Positions 1 to 7,787 of a stretch of 39,220 bases of DNA are shown here, in pieces. Made by a program: the position numbers and the translations under genes. The stretch's first letter is position 1; each line of letters opens with the position of its first letter. Below the pieces are notes generated by a model that was not told the origin of the DNA, did not search any database, and saw only the letters and a list, made by a program, of their open reading frames with translations. Source of the DNA: a virus; the IMG/VR virus record IMGVR_UViG_3300026483_000880, positions 1 to 39,220 of that record; one strand, given 5' to 3'.

Positions 1-160
1 AGCTGTTGGAACTGGCGTTGCAGTTGGTGGAACTGGCGTTGCAGTCGGTTCAGCTGTTGGAACTGGCGTTGCAGTTGGTTCAGCTGTTGGAACTGGCGTT
101 GCAGTTGGTTCAGCTGTTGGAACTGGCGTTGCAGTTGGTGGAACTGGCGTTGCAGTTGGA
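1..160. repeat. 30-bp tandem repeat coding for a PTATPVPTAE-type linker
   Basis: At least three near-perfect 30-bp units lie between about 49 and 138, with diverged flanking units. They are in frame in the leftward gene and encode a 10-residue Pro/Thr/Ala linker. The array runs off the left edge. A related but less regular array lies at 560-790 in the same gene, and a third at 5160-5275 in another gene. Confidence 0.85.
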
Positions 161-1080
161 TCTGGTGGACATTCTGTCCATTGTAAAACTTTAGTAGCTA
201 CACCTTCAGATCCTATAGTAACCCAGAAGTAATTTGTAGGTTCTGATGATGGTGTTTCAGAATTCCACCAAAGGAATCCACTATTTGTAAAGAATTCATC
301 TCCATTTTGATCTGCGTAAAATACGTTTCCAACTTCAGGCATAGTTAACGCCTCTTCTTCAGCGGTCCATAATACATATGGTCTAGCTTCGTCTCCTGCT
401 TGATGAGATACACCACTAATATCTTGTGCATTACAGAAGAAATCACGATGTTCTTCTTCATTCTTATCAAGTAATCCATTTATGAATTCTTCAGGTTCAC
501 CTGCCATTAGATTCCATCCAGAAACAACATGTCTCTGTGGTTGTAATAATAATGGTTCAGCAGTCGGAACTGGCGTTGCAGTTGGTATTGCAGTCGGAAC
601 TGGCGTTGCAGTTGGATCTGGTATAGCTGTTGCTGTAGGATCTGGAACTGGCGTTGCAGTCGGATCTGGTATAGCTGTTGCTGTAGGATCTGGAACTGGC
701 GTTGCAGTCGGATCTGGCACTGGCGTTGCAGTCGGATCTGGCACTGGCGTTGCAGTTGGAACTGCAGTCGGAGCTGGTGTCGCAGTTGGCGAAGGAGTAT
801 TGGCATTAACAGTTAAAACATTAGTAAAAGTTTCACAACCATTTCCGTCGACTATTTTTATTTTATAATCACCTGCAACAACTCCACTGTTACCTGAATA
901 ATCTGTAGCGTTTCCAAAAGTAAATGAGTTTGATACAACTGAATTTACAGGATTTTGAAACGTCGGATATGCGTTTTGTGGTACAGGTAAATTATTCCCT
1001 GCGTTCAATAAAGTATACTGGTAAGGTCCGACTCCTCCAGATACTGTTACTGATACTGTTCCATTTGTAATGTTTGCCAT
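1..1080 (-). CDS. Partial repeat-rich fibre/adhesin-like protein with SprB-like N-terminal module (C-terminus off window)
   Basis: Starts at the ATG complementary to 1078-1080 and stays open for 360 codons to the window edge, so the C-terminus is missing. Residues about 1-95 look like the SprB-type beta-sandwich repeat of Bacteroidetes surface adhesins (GGVGPYQYTL, then AGDYKIKIVDGNGC). Residues about 97-175 are a Pro-Thr-Ala-Thr-Pro-Val-Pro linker with Asp-Pro variants. Residues about 175-302 form an unrecognised globular part (SGWNLMAGEPEEF, LTMPEVGNVFYAD). After that the linker resumes in 10-residue units to the edge. No signal peptide is visible, which fits a virion protein rather than an exported one. 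The next gene upstream is the collagen-like fibre, so a tail-fibre or head-decoration role is inferred. A late-promoter-like motif lies 18 bases before the start. Confidence 0.75.
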   Translation of the reverse strand, partial: MANITNGTVSVTVSGGVGPYQYTLLNAGNNLPVPQNAYPTFQNPVNSVVSNSFTFGNATDYSGNSGVVAGDYKIKIVDGNGCETFTNVLTVNANTPSPTATPAPTAVPTATPVPDPTATPVPDPTATPVPDPTATAIPDPTATPVPDPTATAIPDPTATPVPTAIPTATPVPTAEPLLLQPQRHVVSGWNLMAGEPEEFINGLLDKNEEEHRDFFCNAQDISGVSHQAGDEARPYVLWTAEEEALTMPEVGNVFYADQNGDEFFTNSGFLWWNSETPSSEPTNYFWVTIGSEGVATKVLQWTECPPDPTATPVPPTATPVPTAEPTATPVPTAEPTATPVPTAEPTATPVPPTATPVPTA

Positions 1081-1097
1081 TATTTATCTTTGTTTTA

Positions 1098-1112
1098 TTT
1101 ATTTATATATTC
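1098..1112 (-). promoter_or_regulatory. Late-promoter-like motif GAATATATAAATAAA
   Basis: On the minus strand this 15-mer includes TATAAATA, the T4 late -10 consensus, and sits 18 bases before the start codon at 1080. The identical 15-mer occurs at the same distance before the gene starting at 15231, and a near-identical one lies before 5962. Function is inferred from identity, spacing and the T4-like character of the genome. Confidence 0.5.
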
Positions 1113-1124
1113 ATTTATTTAGTA

Positions 1125-4100
1125 TTATCCGCAATAAAGGTATCCATAAACGCCTTCTGCTTTGCCATTTCCATCAAAATTAACAGATGACATACATTTA
1201 CCTACTGTAAATGAATTAATCACTTGTCTTTCTTCATATTGTGGAGTGCCATCTTCAATGTTAACAACTGCATATTCAACTGGTTGTTTCATAAGATAAC
1301 CTGGTGTATCTGAAGAACATAAAAGGTCTCCAATAGCTACTTCACCATTTTGATTACATACTTTCATACCTAATAGCGATCCTTCAATTGAATCACCTAA
1401 TGAAGCAACTCTCCAAATAGTTTTAGTATCTCTATCAGCTTCTGCTAATTTAACACCAAATGAATCTCTATAATGATGATCTTTTTCTACATATACTCTA
1501 GGTTCACTAAAGTGTTTATCTAATGGACTTGGTTTTAAAGAATAATCAACTTCTAGCCATAAAATACCAACTATACCAGTATCTTTTGCAGAATCTGCTT
1601 TTACTAATTCATTATTATTATCTAATTTAACTAAATCTCCACTTTCGATAGAAACATCATTTCTTTTAACGTATGCGTGAGAAAGTGTCGCCAATTGGCC
1701 TCCACGGCCTTCATCGGTTTCTTCACTTAGTTCACTATCGGTTCTTGCATCTTCTTTATATTTTGAAAATGTTTCTTCACCAATAATAACATCCTCGTAC
1801 AATGCAAGTTTAGATACACCATCTACAACTTTGGTTTGAAAGAATCCACTAGCTAAAACTCCACCAATCTTTGCATCACCTGCAATATCAATATCACCTT
1901 TAAATTTAGCATCACCAGCAGGTGAGATATAAAAAGTTGGAGCGTTGATAGCATCATTATCTAAATTAATGGCCATTCCGTTAGGCGAATATGTTGTCCA
2001 ATCAGCACCCGCTAAATTGAAGTCTCCACTTTTTAGGACACCTGTAGTTATTTTACTACCATCAATAGTAGTAGATGTAGTTAAATATTGACTAGTATCT
2101 GGGGCAGGACCAGTTGCTCCTTTATCACCTTTTGGTCCAGCATCACCTTTAGCACCTGCACTACCTTGAGCACCTGTTGCACCCTTTATAAGTGACCATG
2201 TATATTTTGTATGGTCGTTTGAATCTTCTAGTGTTTGATCAGTATATTGACCGATATAATCTCTATTTGTAGAATCGTCTACACTAAAATTTGAAGCTCC
2301 ATTTGAACTGTTAGCATAAGCTATGTGTAAATATGAAGTTAGACCATTTTGACCGTTTGTTCCTGCAATACCATCTGCACCATTTGCACCATTTGCACCT
2401 TTAACTAGTGCCCATTTCCATTTTGAATCTCCAGCTCCAGCATCATTTGGATCATAGTCAACATAAGTTCCTATATAATCTTTTCCAGCAGGTGATTGGC
2501 TAAATCCACCACCATTTTCATTATCAGCATACGCTATATGGAAATATGAACTTATTCCAGCATCACCTTTACCACCAGTTTCACCTTTAAGACCTTCTAA
2601 ACCTCTTGGTCCGGCATCACCTTTTCCACCAGTTGGTCCAGCAATACCCTGAGCTCCACCTGCTCCTTGAATTCCTTGTAAACCTTGTGCACCATTACTA
2701 CCTTTTTCACCTTGATCACCTTTTTCACCTTGATCACCCTTAATTAATGACCATGTATAATCAGAATGGTTGTTAGATTCTGTACTTGTTGTTTTGTTAA
2801 AAGCAAAACCAATATATTTTTTATTTGTAGGTGAATTACTAAAGCCAGTAGAACCATCTCCAGAATCAGCATATCTAATCCAAGTATATGTTGGTTCACC
2901 GTTTACTCCATCTGCACCTCTAATACCATCAGCACCATCGGCACCATCTTGTCCAACTAATGAATTAAGGAAATCAGTAGTAGTTCCTGTATTTCCAGAG
3001 GCTAACCATGCATTATATGCACTATCTCCATCAGCACCATCTTGACCATCTACACCATCAAAATAATCTACGCCCTTAACAGGAATATATCCATCAGCAC
3101 CATCCTGACCGTCAGCTCCTTTAATTAATGACCATGTATAGTTTGTATGGTTGTTTGAATCTTCTAGAACATAATCAGTATATTGACCAATATAATCTTT
3201 ACCTGCAGAATCGCTAATATCAAAGTCTAAACCTGTTGTATTATTAGCATAAGCTATGTGTAAGTATGTAGTTTGTCCATTTTCACCATCTATTCCTGGT
3301 ATACCGTTTTCACCATCTACTCCGTCTACACCTTTAACTAATTGCCATTTCCATAATGGAGAATTGAAACCTGCATCGTCAGACACATCATCAACATAAG
3401 TACCTATATAATCTTTTCCGGCAGCTTGTTGGCTAAATCCTCCACCTGATGCATCATCAGCGTAACCTATATGGAAATAAGTTTGTACACCATCAAGACC
3501 TTTAGGACCTGGAATACCATCTTCACCTTTATCACCTTGTAAACCGGCAAGACCTTGATCACCTTTATCACCTTTATCACCCTTGATTTTTGTCCATAAA
3601 TATACATTTGGATCTGTAGAATCTGCTAAATTAAAATCAGTATATTGTCCAATGTATAATTTATTATCTGAATCAGTTACACTAAAACCGCTCTGGCCGT
3701 TTGAATCGTTTGCATATGCTAAGTGTAAGTATGAAGTTTGTCCATTTTCACCATCTATTCCTGGTATACCGTTTTCGCCATCTGCTCCATCGATACCTTT
3801 AATCAATGCCCATTTCCATAAAGATGAATTTGGTAAAGCATCATCTTCTATACCATCGACATAAGTACCTATATACTCTTTTCCGGCAGCATCTTGACTA
3901 AAACCTCCACCTGATGAATCATTAGCATAAGCTATATGAAAATAAGTTGGTAATCCATCATCACCTTTTGGACCTTGAATTCCATCAGCACCATCATTAC
4001 CTTGTAAACCATCTAAACCTGAATCACCTGTGTCACCTTTTTCACCCTTTATCTGTGACCATGTATATTTAGTATGATCTAAAGATCCATTAGGATTAAA

Positions 4101-4718
4101 ATCAGTGTATTGGCCGATATACAATTTATCGTTAGATTCTGTTTTAGAAAAACCAGAACCATTTATATCATTTGCGTATGCTATATGTATATATGAATTA
4201 AGACCATCTACTCCTGGTGAACCATCTAAACCATTAACACCTACTGGCAATTCAACCCAAGAAGAATTAGCATCCGGAGCAATTCCTAAATCAGCTGCTG
4301 TTTTTATCACAGCGGTAAATCCATTTAAAGGACTTGCAGACTCTGAAGTGAATGCTCCAGAAGGATCCATTCTTAATGCTCTTTCCCATTCTGGTAATGC
4401 CAACCATTCTTCTTTTCCTAAATCACCTTCATTTCCAAAGAAACCAATAGGAATTAAGTTGTATAATTTTCTATCTTCAACGACATATATCATCATTCCT
4501 ACTCTTCTTCTACCAGTTGACCACACATCATTAGATTGTGTAAATCCATCATAAACGGCACCGGTTATATTTAAGAATGATTTAATATTATTTCTATCTT
4601 CCTTGGTTAACATTTCTTGATATCCACCCTTTAATGTAATAGAATGTAAAATTCCATCAGTAGTTTCTGCTGGTGAGAAAAAACCCGATCTAGATATTCC
4701 TTGTGGTAATAGGCTCAT
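1125..4718 (-). CDS. Collagen-like tail fibre / host-recognition protein (1197 aa)
   Basis: A very large virion-type protein. An N-terminal region of about 170 residues is followed by alternating modules. Gly-X-Y stretches (GIPGIDGENGQ, GDKGDKGDQG) are separated by six or more copies of a roughly 60-residue domain with the signature HIAYAN...GFS...YIGQYTD...YTWSLIKG. A second version of that domain ends in WKWALVKG. Such domains are known from phage tail and host-specificity proteins. Collagen stretches make trimeric stalks. The C-terminal 300 residues have no Gly-X-Y and include a beta-rich segment (PTFYISPAGDAKFKGDIDIAGDAKIGG) and a tip region (GDLVKLDNNNELVKA...GIVGILW) that faintly resembles trimerising or self-cleaving chaperone tips of phage spikes; that comparison is weak. 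It lies between two other repeat-rich fibre genes. A tail fibre is the best reading; a head fibre is possible. Confidence 0.85.
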   Translation of the reverse strand: MSLLPQGISRSGFFSPAETTDGILHSITLKGGYQEMLTKEDRNNIKSFLNITGAVYDGFTQSNDVWSTGRRRVGMMIYVVEDRKLYNLIPIGFFGNEGDLGKEEWLALPEWERALRMDPSGAFTSESASPLNGFTAVIKTAADLGIAPDANSSWVELPVGVNGLDGSPGVDGLNSYIHIAYANDINGSGFSKTESNDKLYIGQYTDFNPNGSLDHTKYTWSQIKGEKGDTGDSGLDGLQGNDGADGIQGPKGDDGLPTYFHIAYANDSSGGGFSQDAAGKEYIGTYVDGIEDDALPNSSLWKWALIKGIDGADGENGIPGIDGENGQTSYLHLAYANDSNGQSGFSVTDSDNKLYIGQYTDFNLADSTDPNVYLWTKIKGDKGDKGDQGLAGLQGDKGEDGIPGPKGLDGVQTYFHIGYADDASGGGFSQQAAGKDYIGTYVDDVSDDAGFNSPLWKWQLVKGVDGVDGENGIPGIDGENGQTTYLHIAYANNTTGLDFDISDSAGKDYIGQYTDYVLEDSNNHTNYTWSLIKGADGQDGADGYIPVKGVDYFDGVDGQDGADGDSAYNAWLASGNTGTTTDFLNSLVGQDGADGADGIRGADGVNGEPTYTWIRYADSGDGSTGFSNSPTNKKYIGFAFNKTTSTESNNHSDYTWSLIKGDQGEKGDQGEKGSNGAQGLQGIQGAGGAQGIAGPTGGKGDAGPRGLEGLKGETGGKGDAGISSYFHIAYADNENGGGFSQSPAGKDYIGTYVDYDPNDAGAGDSKWKWALVKGANGANGADGIAGTNGQNGLTSYLHIAYANSSNGASNFSVDDSTNRDYIGQYTDQTLEDSNDHTKYTWSLIKGATGAQGSAGAKGDAGPKGDKGATGPAPDTSQYLTTSTTIDGSKITTGVLKSGDFNLAGADWTTYSPNGMAINLDNDAINAPTFYISPAGDAKFKGDIDIAGDAKIGGVLASGFFQTKVVDGVSKLALYEDVIIGEETFSKYKEDARTDSELSEETDEGRGGQLATLSHAYVKRNDVSIESGDLVKLDNNNELVKADSAKDTGIVGILWLEVDYSLKPSPLDKHFSEPRVYVEKDHHYRDSFGVKLAEADRDTKTIWRVASLGDSIEGSLLGMKVCNQNGEVAIGDLLCSSDTPGYLMKQPVEYAVVNIEDGTPQYEERQVINSFTVGKCMSSVNFDGNGKAEGVYGYLYCG

Positions 4719-4735
4719 GCTTGTATTAACTATTT

Positions 4736-5962
4736 TTAATTTACATATTTTATGTCAACTGATCCCGCAGTTGGCACTGTATTTAATTTATATAATGTAT
4801 ATTCTTCTCCATTGTCTCTAACGAAGTTTAATTTATCTGAACATATATCTGCTGGTGCTCCACTGATTTCTATTTTAGGATTAACCGTTAAATCAGGAAT
4901 TCCTGCTGATATAGGAATAGCTATCCAGTAGAAGTTTGCTGTAATACTTGCTGGCATTGTAAAAGTTGTTCCGTCAACTAATTCTGCCAATTCACCAACA
5001 GTTTCATATGATGCAGGATTAGCTAACATATCTTCAAATGATTCACTATAATTAGCTGCAATTGAATCATCAGCTTTAAATAATTGATCGTTAATTAAAT
5101 CTCTTCCCCATGGATATTGATTAGTTCCTAAGTGGAAATAATATATTCTTGAAGCTACTGGAGACGGTGTTGCAGTTGGTATTGCAGTCGGAACTGGCGT
5201 TGCAGTTGGAACCGAAGTTGGAACTGGTGTTGCCGTTGGAACCGAAGTTGGAACTGGTGTTGCCGTTGGAGTTGGACCTGAACCTCCACCTGAACCTGAT
5301 CCTGAACCTGATCCTGAACCTGATCCTGAACCTGATCCTGAACCTGATCCTGAGCCACTATTTGGTGTTGCCGTTGGAGTTGGACCTGAACCTCCGCCTG
5401 AACCTGAACCTGAGCCTGAGCCACTATTTGGTGGTGTAGTTGGAGATGGTCCTGAACCTCCACCTGAACCTGAACTTGGCGCATCAGTGTTTGAATTCGA
5501 TGTTCCTGTGCTATTTACACCAAATATATCACAACTATCAATACTAGGGCTAGTTTCTGATAAAGTAATTATAAATGCACTACAGTCTCTTACTGTAGAG
5601 TTTGTATTACTTGTACCACTTACATAAAACTCTGAACAATCATATATAGGAGTTATCCATATATAATGACCTGCACTATAACCTGCAGCTACATATCTGT
5701 CATAATCAGTATCTGTAATTTTAATCTTGTGAAAAATTAATGATTTTCCTATCTCATCATCACTTAATGAAAGATCTTCGTTAAGTCCAAAGATTCTCCA
5801 CCCTGCAACTGTTTGTTGATTATAAAGTAAATTATAATCCATCTCATCATGTGTGAGTGCTCTACCTAATGTATGTGGATGTAATGGAAACCATTTCCCA
5901 TTAATTAAATTTCTATGAAGACCGTGTATAAAATTGTAATTTTCTATGTTGCCGCTATGCAT
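4736..5962 (-). CDS. Virion appendage protein with GSG and PTATP linkers (408 aa)
   Basis: Residues about 1-160 form an N-terminal domain containing HPHTLGRALTHDEMDYNLL, a phrase typical of N-termini of large-phage tail or baseplate-attached proteins. Residues about 165-240 are a Gly-Ser repeat broken by PTPTATPNS, and about 240-270 are PTATPVPTSV units. The last 140 residues form a separate domain (IYYFHLGTNQYPWGRD...FYWIAIP...KIEISG) that may bind receptor or a partner. The linker shares codons and sequence with the gene at 1-1080, so modules are probably exchanged. The gene is 17 bases from the collagen-like fibre gene and has its own late-promoter-like motif. No signal peptide is seen. 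The exact role is not recognised. Confidence 0.75.
   Translation of the reverse strand: MHSGNIENYNFIHGLHRNLINGKWFPLHPHTLGRALTHDEMDYNLLYNQQTVAGWRIFGLNEDLSLSDDEIGKSLIFHKIKITDTDYDRYVAAGYSAGHYIWITPIYDCSEFYVSGTSNTNSTVRDCSAFIITLSETSPSIDSCDIFGVNSTGTSNSNTDAPSSGSGGGSGPSPTTPPNSGSGSGSGSGGGSGPTPTATPNSGSGSGSGSGSGSGSGSGSGSGSGGGSGPTPTATPVPTSVPTATPVPTSVPTATPVPTAIPTATPSPVASRIYYFHLGTNQYPWGRDLINDQLFKADDSIAANYSESFEDMLANPASYETVGELAELVDGTTFTMPASITANFYWIAIPISAGIPDLTVNPKIEISGAPADICSDKLNFVRDNGEEYTLYKLNTVPTAGSVDIKYVN
5160..5460. repeat. Low-complexity linker-coding repeats (PTATP and GSG units)
   Basis: 5160-5275 repeats a 30-base-scale unit with GGAACCGAAGTTGGAACTGG; 5276-5460 repeats a 12-base CCTGAACCTGAT unit. 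Both are in frame in the leftward gene and explain apparent open frames on the other strand. They are expected to be unstable in length. Confidence 0.85.
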
Positions 5963-5976
5963 GTTAACACTTTTCT

Positions 5977-5991
5977 TTTTTTTATATATTC
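5977..5991 (-). promoter_or_regulatory. Late-promoter-like motif GAATATATAAAAAAA
   Basis: A minus-strand motif 15 bases before the start at 5962. It differs at only one position (TATAAAAA instead of TATAAATA) from the identical 15-mers before the genes starting at 1080 and 15231. Confidence 0.4.
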
Positions 5992-6011
5992 AATTTTTTA
6001 ATCTTCTCGAA

Positions 6012-6566
6012 TTAAATATCGTAGTTTTGAGTTAGATAGTAATGTTTAGTTATTAATTCTGTGTAAAAATCATTAGAAACTATCTCTGTATAGTCACATG
6101 GGTTAACATAATTACCTTGTTTTTGAATATATGCTTCACACTCATAGTTTTCTTTAAGAAATTCTAATCTTTTATTTCCTGTAAATACTTCTTGAATTTT
6201 TTTAATACTTAGTTGATTTAATTCAGCTTTTTGGCCAGATTCAAATATCTTACGCATATTATTTACAAATATAGCATATTTAGCTTCTTTCTGTGTTTTT
6301 AAATCTTTTTTTCTAATTTGAAAAGATAATAATCTTTGAATGCTTTCTTGATTAGTTCCACAATCACATTCTGGATTAAAATGATAATATGCAAGATCTT
6401 CATCTATATGTCTCTTAAGATCTGCTAAAGTTTTATATCTTAAATTAGTTTTAGTACCATAAAAAGCATCTCTGTTAAATAATATGTCAGAAACTGTTCC
6501 GTCATTATCATTTACGAATCTAAGTGCTCTATATGCACTAACTAAAGAAATTCTGTCAAATATCAT
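6012..6566 (-). CDS. Unknown protein, 184 aa
   Basis: Not recognised. The protein is Lys/Glu-rich and probably helical in the middle (residues about 85-135), with a Cys pair in CDCG near residue 68 and further Cys residues near the C-terminus (YECEAY, NPCDY). No signal peptide or membrane segment is seen. Its start codon overlaps the stop of the membrane coiled-coil gene upstream (6566), so the two are co-translated. The position between fibre genes and a holin-like gene suggests a structural or lysis-related accessory role, but nothing in the sequence proves this. Confidence 0.7.
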   Translation of the reverse strand: MIFDRISLVSAYRALRFVNDNDGTVSDILFNRDAFYGTKTNLRYKTLADLKRHIDEDLAYYHFNPECDCGTNQESIQRLLSFQIRKKDLKTQKEAKYAIFVNNMRKIFESGQKAELNQLSIKKIQEVFTGNKRLEFLKENYECEAYIQKQGNYVNPCDYTEIVSNDFYTELITKHYYLTQNYDI

Positions 6567-6952
6567 TATTGGCTAGTTAAATTTGTTATCATATAAGCTA
6601 TTACACCAACTGTTGTGGTAAATAGTGTCCAAAATACTTTTGTAAAAGTAGACTTCCATTTTACTAGATCTTTGTGTTGATCAACTAATCTTTCGTAATC
6701 TCTTTCGTCTTTTTCTTGTTGTTTTCTCCATTGTGTATTTTTAGAAATTTCAACAATTGCACCGTCATATGGATTAAGGAGCCTTTTCTTAAGTTCTGAT
6801 ACATCCTCTTTCATGTCGCTTTGGTTATCAATCACTTGTTTGATTGAAGCTTCCAATTGAACATAATTAGGATCTTCCATTTTAGCCTTAAGACTTGTAA
6901 ATGCTTCTAATAATTCTCTTACTAATTCGCTGTTTGATTTATCGTTTGCCAT
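6566..6952 (-). CDS. XhlA-like coiled-coil protein with C-terminal membrane anchor
   Basis: 128 residues. About 1-100 are charged and heptad-like (SDMKEDVSELKKRL; QEKDERDYERLVDQHKDL). They are followed by one hydrophobic segment (about 103-124, VFWTLFTTTVGVIAYMI) and a short polar tail. This layout matches small phage XhlA/hemolysin-type proteins that act with holins at the inner membrane. Such a role is plausible here but rests on architecture alone. The gene ends one base inside the next gene and starts one base from the kinase gene upstream, so it is part of the same leftward operon. A membrane-attached structural or spanin-like role is an alternative. Confidence 0.65.
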   Translation of the reverse strand: MANDKSNSELVRELLEAFTSLKAKMEDPNYVQLEASIKQVIDNQSDMKEDVSELKKRLLNPYDGAIVEISKNTQWRKQQEKDERDYERLVDQHKDLVKWKSTFTKVFWTLFTTTVGVIAYMITNLTSQ

Positions 6953-6953
6953 A

Positions 6954-7694
6954 TTAGAATGGTTTATTTTTATCTTTATTTTCTAATTGTCCTTTAATCC
7001 AAAGTTTTCCTAGTGGATTTTTAATTGGTTTAGAAATTTGTTTAGCAATTTGTTTTTCTATTTGAGCTAAAATATCACCTCCATATTCAGAATTATCTAC
7101 AATTAACATATTACCTGCTCCGAATAATTTTTGAAATTTACCTAAGTTATCTTGAACCTCTTTCCACATCTTTTCAACCATCTTGTCTTCAAGTTTACGT
7201 TCTCTCATTCTGTTTCTCTCTAATGCAATATCTAATGATGTATTTACAAATACCATATAACAATCATATCCCATATCACGATATAAATTTCTATGTCCTT
7301 TTATTTTATCAAAGTTTTTACCAGTACCGTCAATTACTTGACCTAATTTTCCGCCTAAGTAATTATTTTGCATTCTTTTAGTAAGTCCTTTAGCTTTATC
7401 TCTGATTACCATTACTTTTTCCCATTCTTCTGGATCTTTGGCTAATTTAGATAAATCAGCAGGGCTATAACCTGCTTTTTTTAATCCTGCTTCAAACGCA
7501 TTATCATTATTGACTAGTTTCAATCCTGTTGCATATGACACCGAACTTACTACTCCTTTTGGAAAATTAAAAAGTTCTGTAGCAACATATGATTTACCAG
7601 AACCTGGTCCACCTGCCATAAAGAATGCCTTAAGAATTCCTTGATCATGAACACCTTCATCAATAAATTGTTCAAATAATTTTATTTTCTTCAT
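6954..7694 (-). CDS. P-loop kinase with capsid-targeting-like N-terminus
   Basis: 246 residues. Residues 1-13 (MKKIKLFEQFIDE, then G) match the T4 capsid-targeting pattern, with a likely prohead-protease cut after Glu13. The body begins with a Walker A motif GGPGSGKS (28-35) and continues as a polynucleotide-kinase/zeta-toxin-like P-loop domain: VIDGTGKNF about residues 120-130, VFVNTSLDIALERNRMRER as the lid-type Arg-rich helix. The reaction is therefore probably ATP-dependent phosphorylation of a nucleotide, nucleic-acid end or sugar nucleotide; the substrate cannot be told from sequence. It lies at the downstream end of the capsid-cargo block. Packaging in the head is inferred from the N-terminal tag. 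Confidence 0.8.
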   Translation of the reverse strand: MKKIKLFEQFIDEGVHDQGILKAFFMAGGPGSGKSYVATELFNFPKGVVSSVSYATGLKLVNNDNAFEAGLKKAGYSPADLSKLAKDPEEWEKVMVIRDKAKGLTKRMQNNYLGGKLGQVIDGTGKNFDKIKGHRNLYRDMGYDCYMVFVNTSLDIALERNRMRERKLEDKMVEKMWKEVQDNLGKFQKLFGAGNMLIVDNSEYGGDILAQIEKQIAKQISKPIKNPLGKLWIKGQLENKDKNKPF

Positions 7695-7710
7695 AATAGT
7701 TAACTGTGAT

Positions 7711-7726
7711 TTATAATCTATATATC
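7711..7726 (-). promoter_or_regulatory. Shared upstream motif GATATATAGATTATAA
   Basis: Minus strand, 17 bases before the kinase start at 7694. An identical 16-mer occurs 16 bases before the CTS-tagged gene starting at 12206. It is probably a late-type promoter core related to the GAATATATAAATAAA motif found elsewhere in the window. Confidence 0.45.
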
Positions 7727-7730
7727 ATAA

Positions 7731-7763
7731 AAAAAAGAGGTACCTTTAAAAGTACCTCTTTTT
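7731..7763 (-). terminator. Rho-independent terminator
   Basis: An inverted repeat AAAGAGGTAC / GTACCTCTTT with a short A/T loop and T-runs on both sides, placed just after the stop of the gene at 7788-9125. It probably works in both directions. Confidence 0.75.
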
Positions 7764-7787
7764 AGATTAAATAATTTTACTAAAATA

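Noticed and set aside
1-160. Direct repeats looking like a CRISPR array
   Set aside because: The units are contiguous without spacers, in frame, and encode a Pro/Thr/Ala linker.
482-868. Open frames on the plus strand and other minus frames across 482-868 and 5149-5484
   Set aside because: Repeat-driven shadows of the PTATP/GSG linker coding; the real frame gives an uninterrupted protein of sensible composition.
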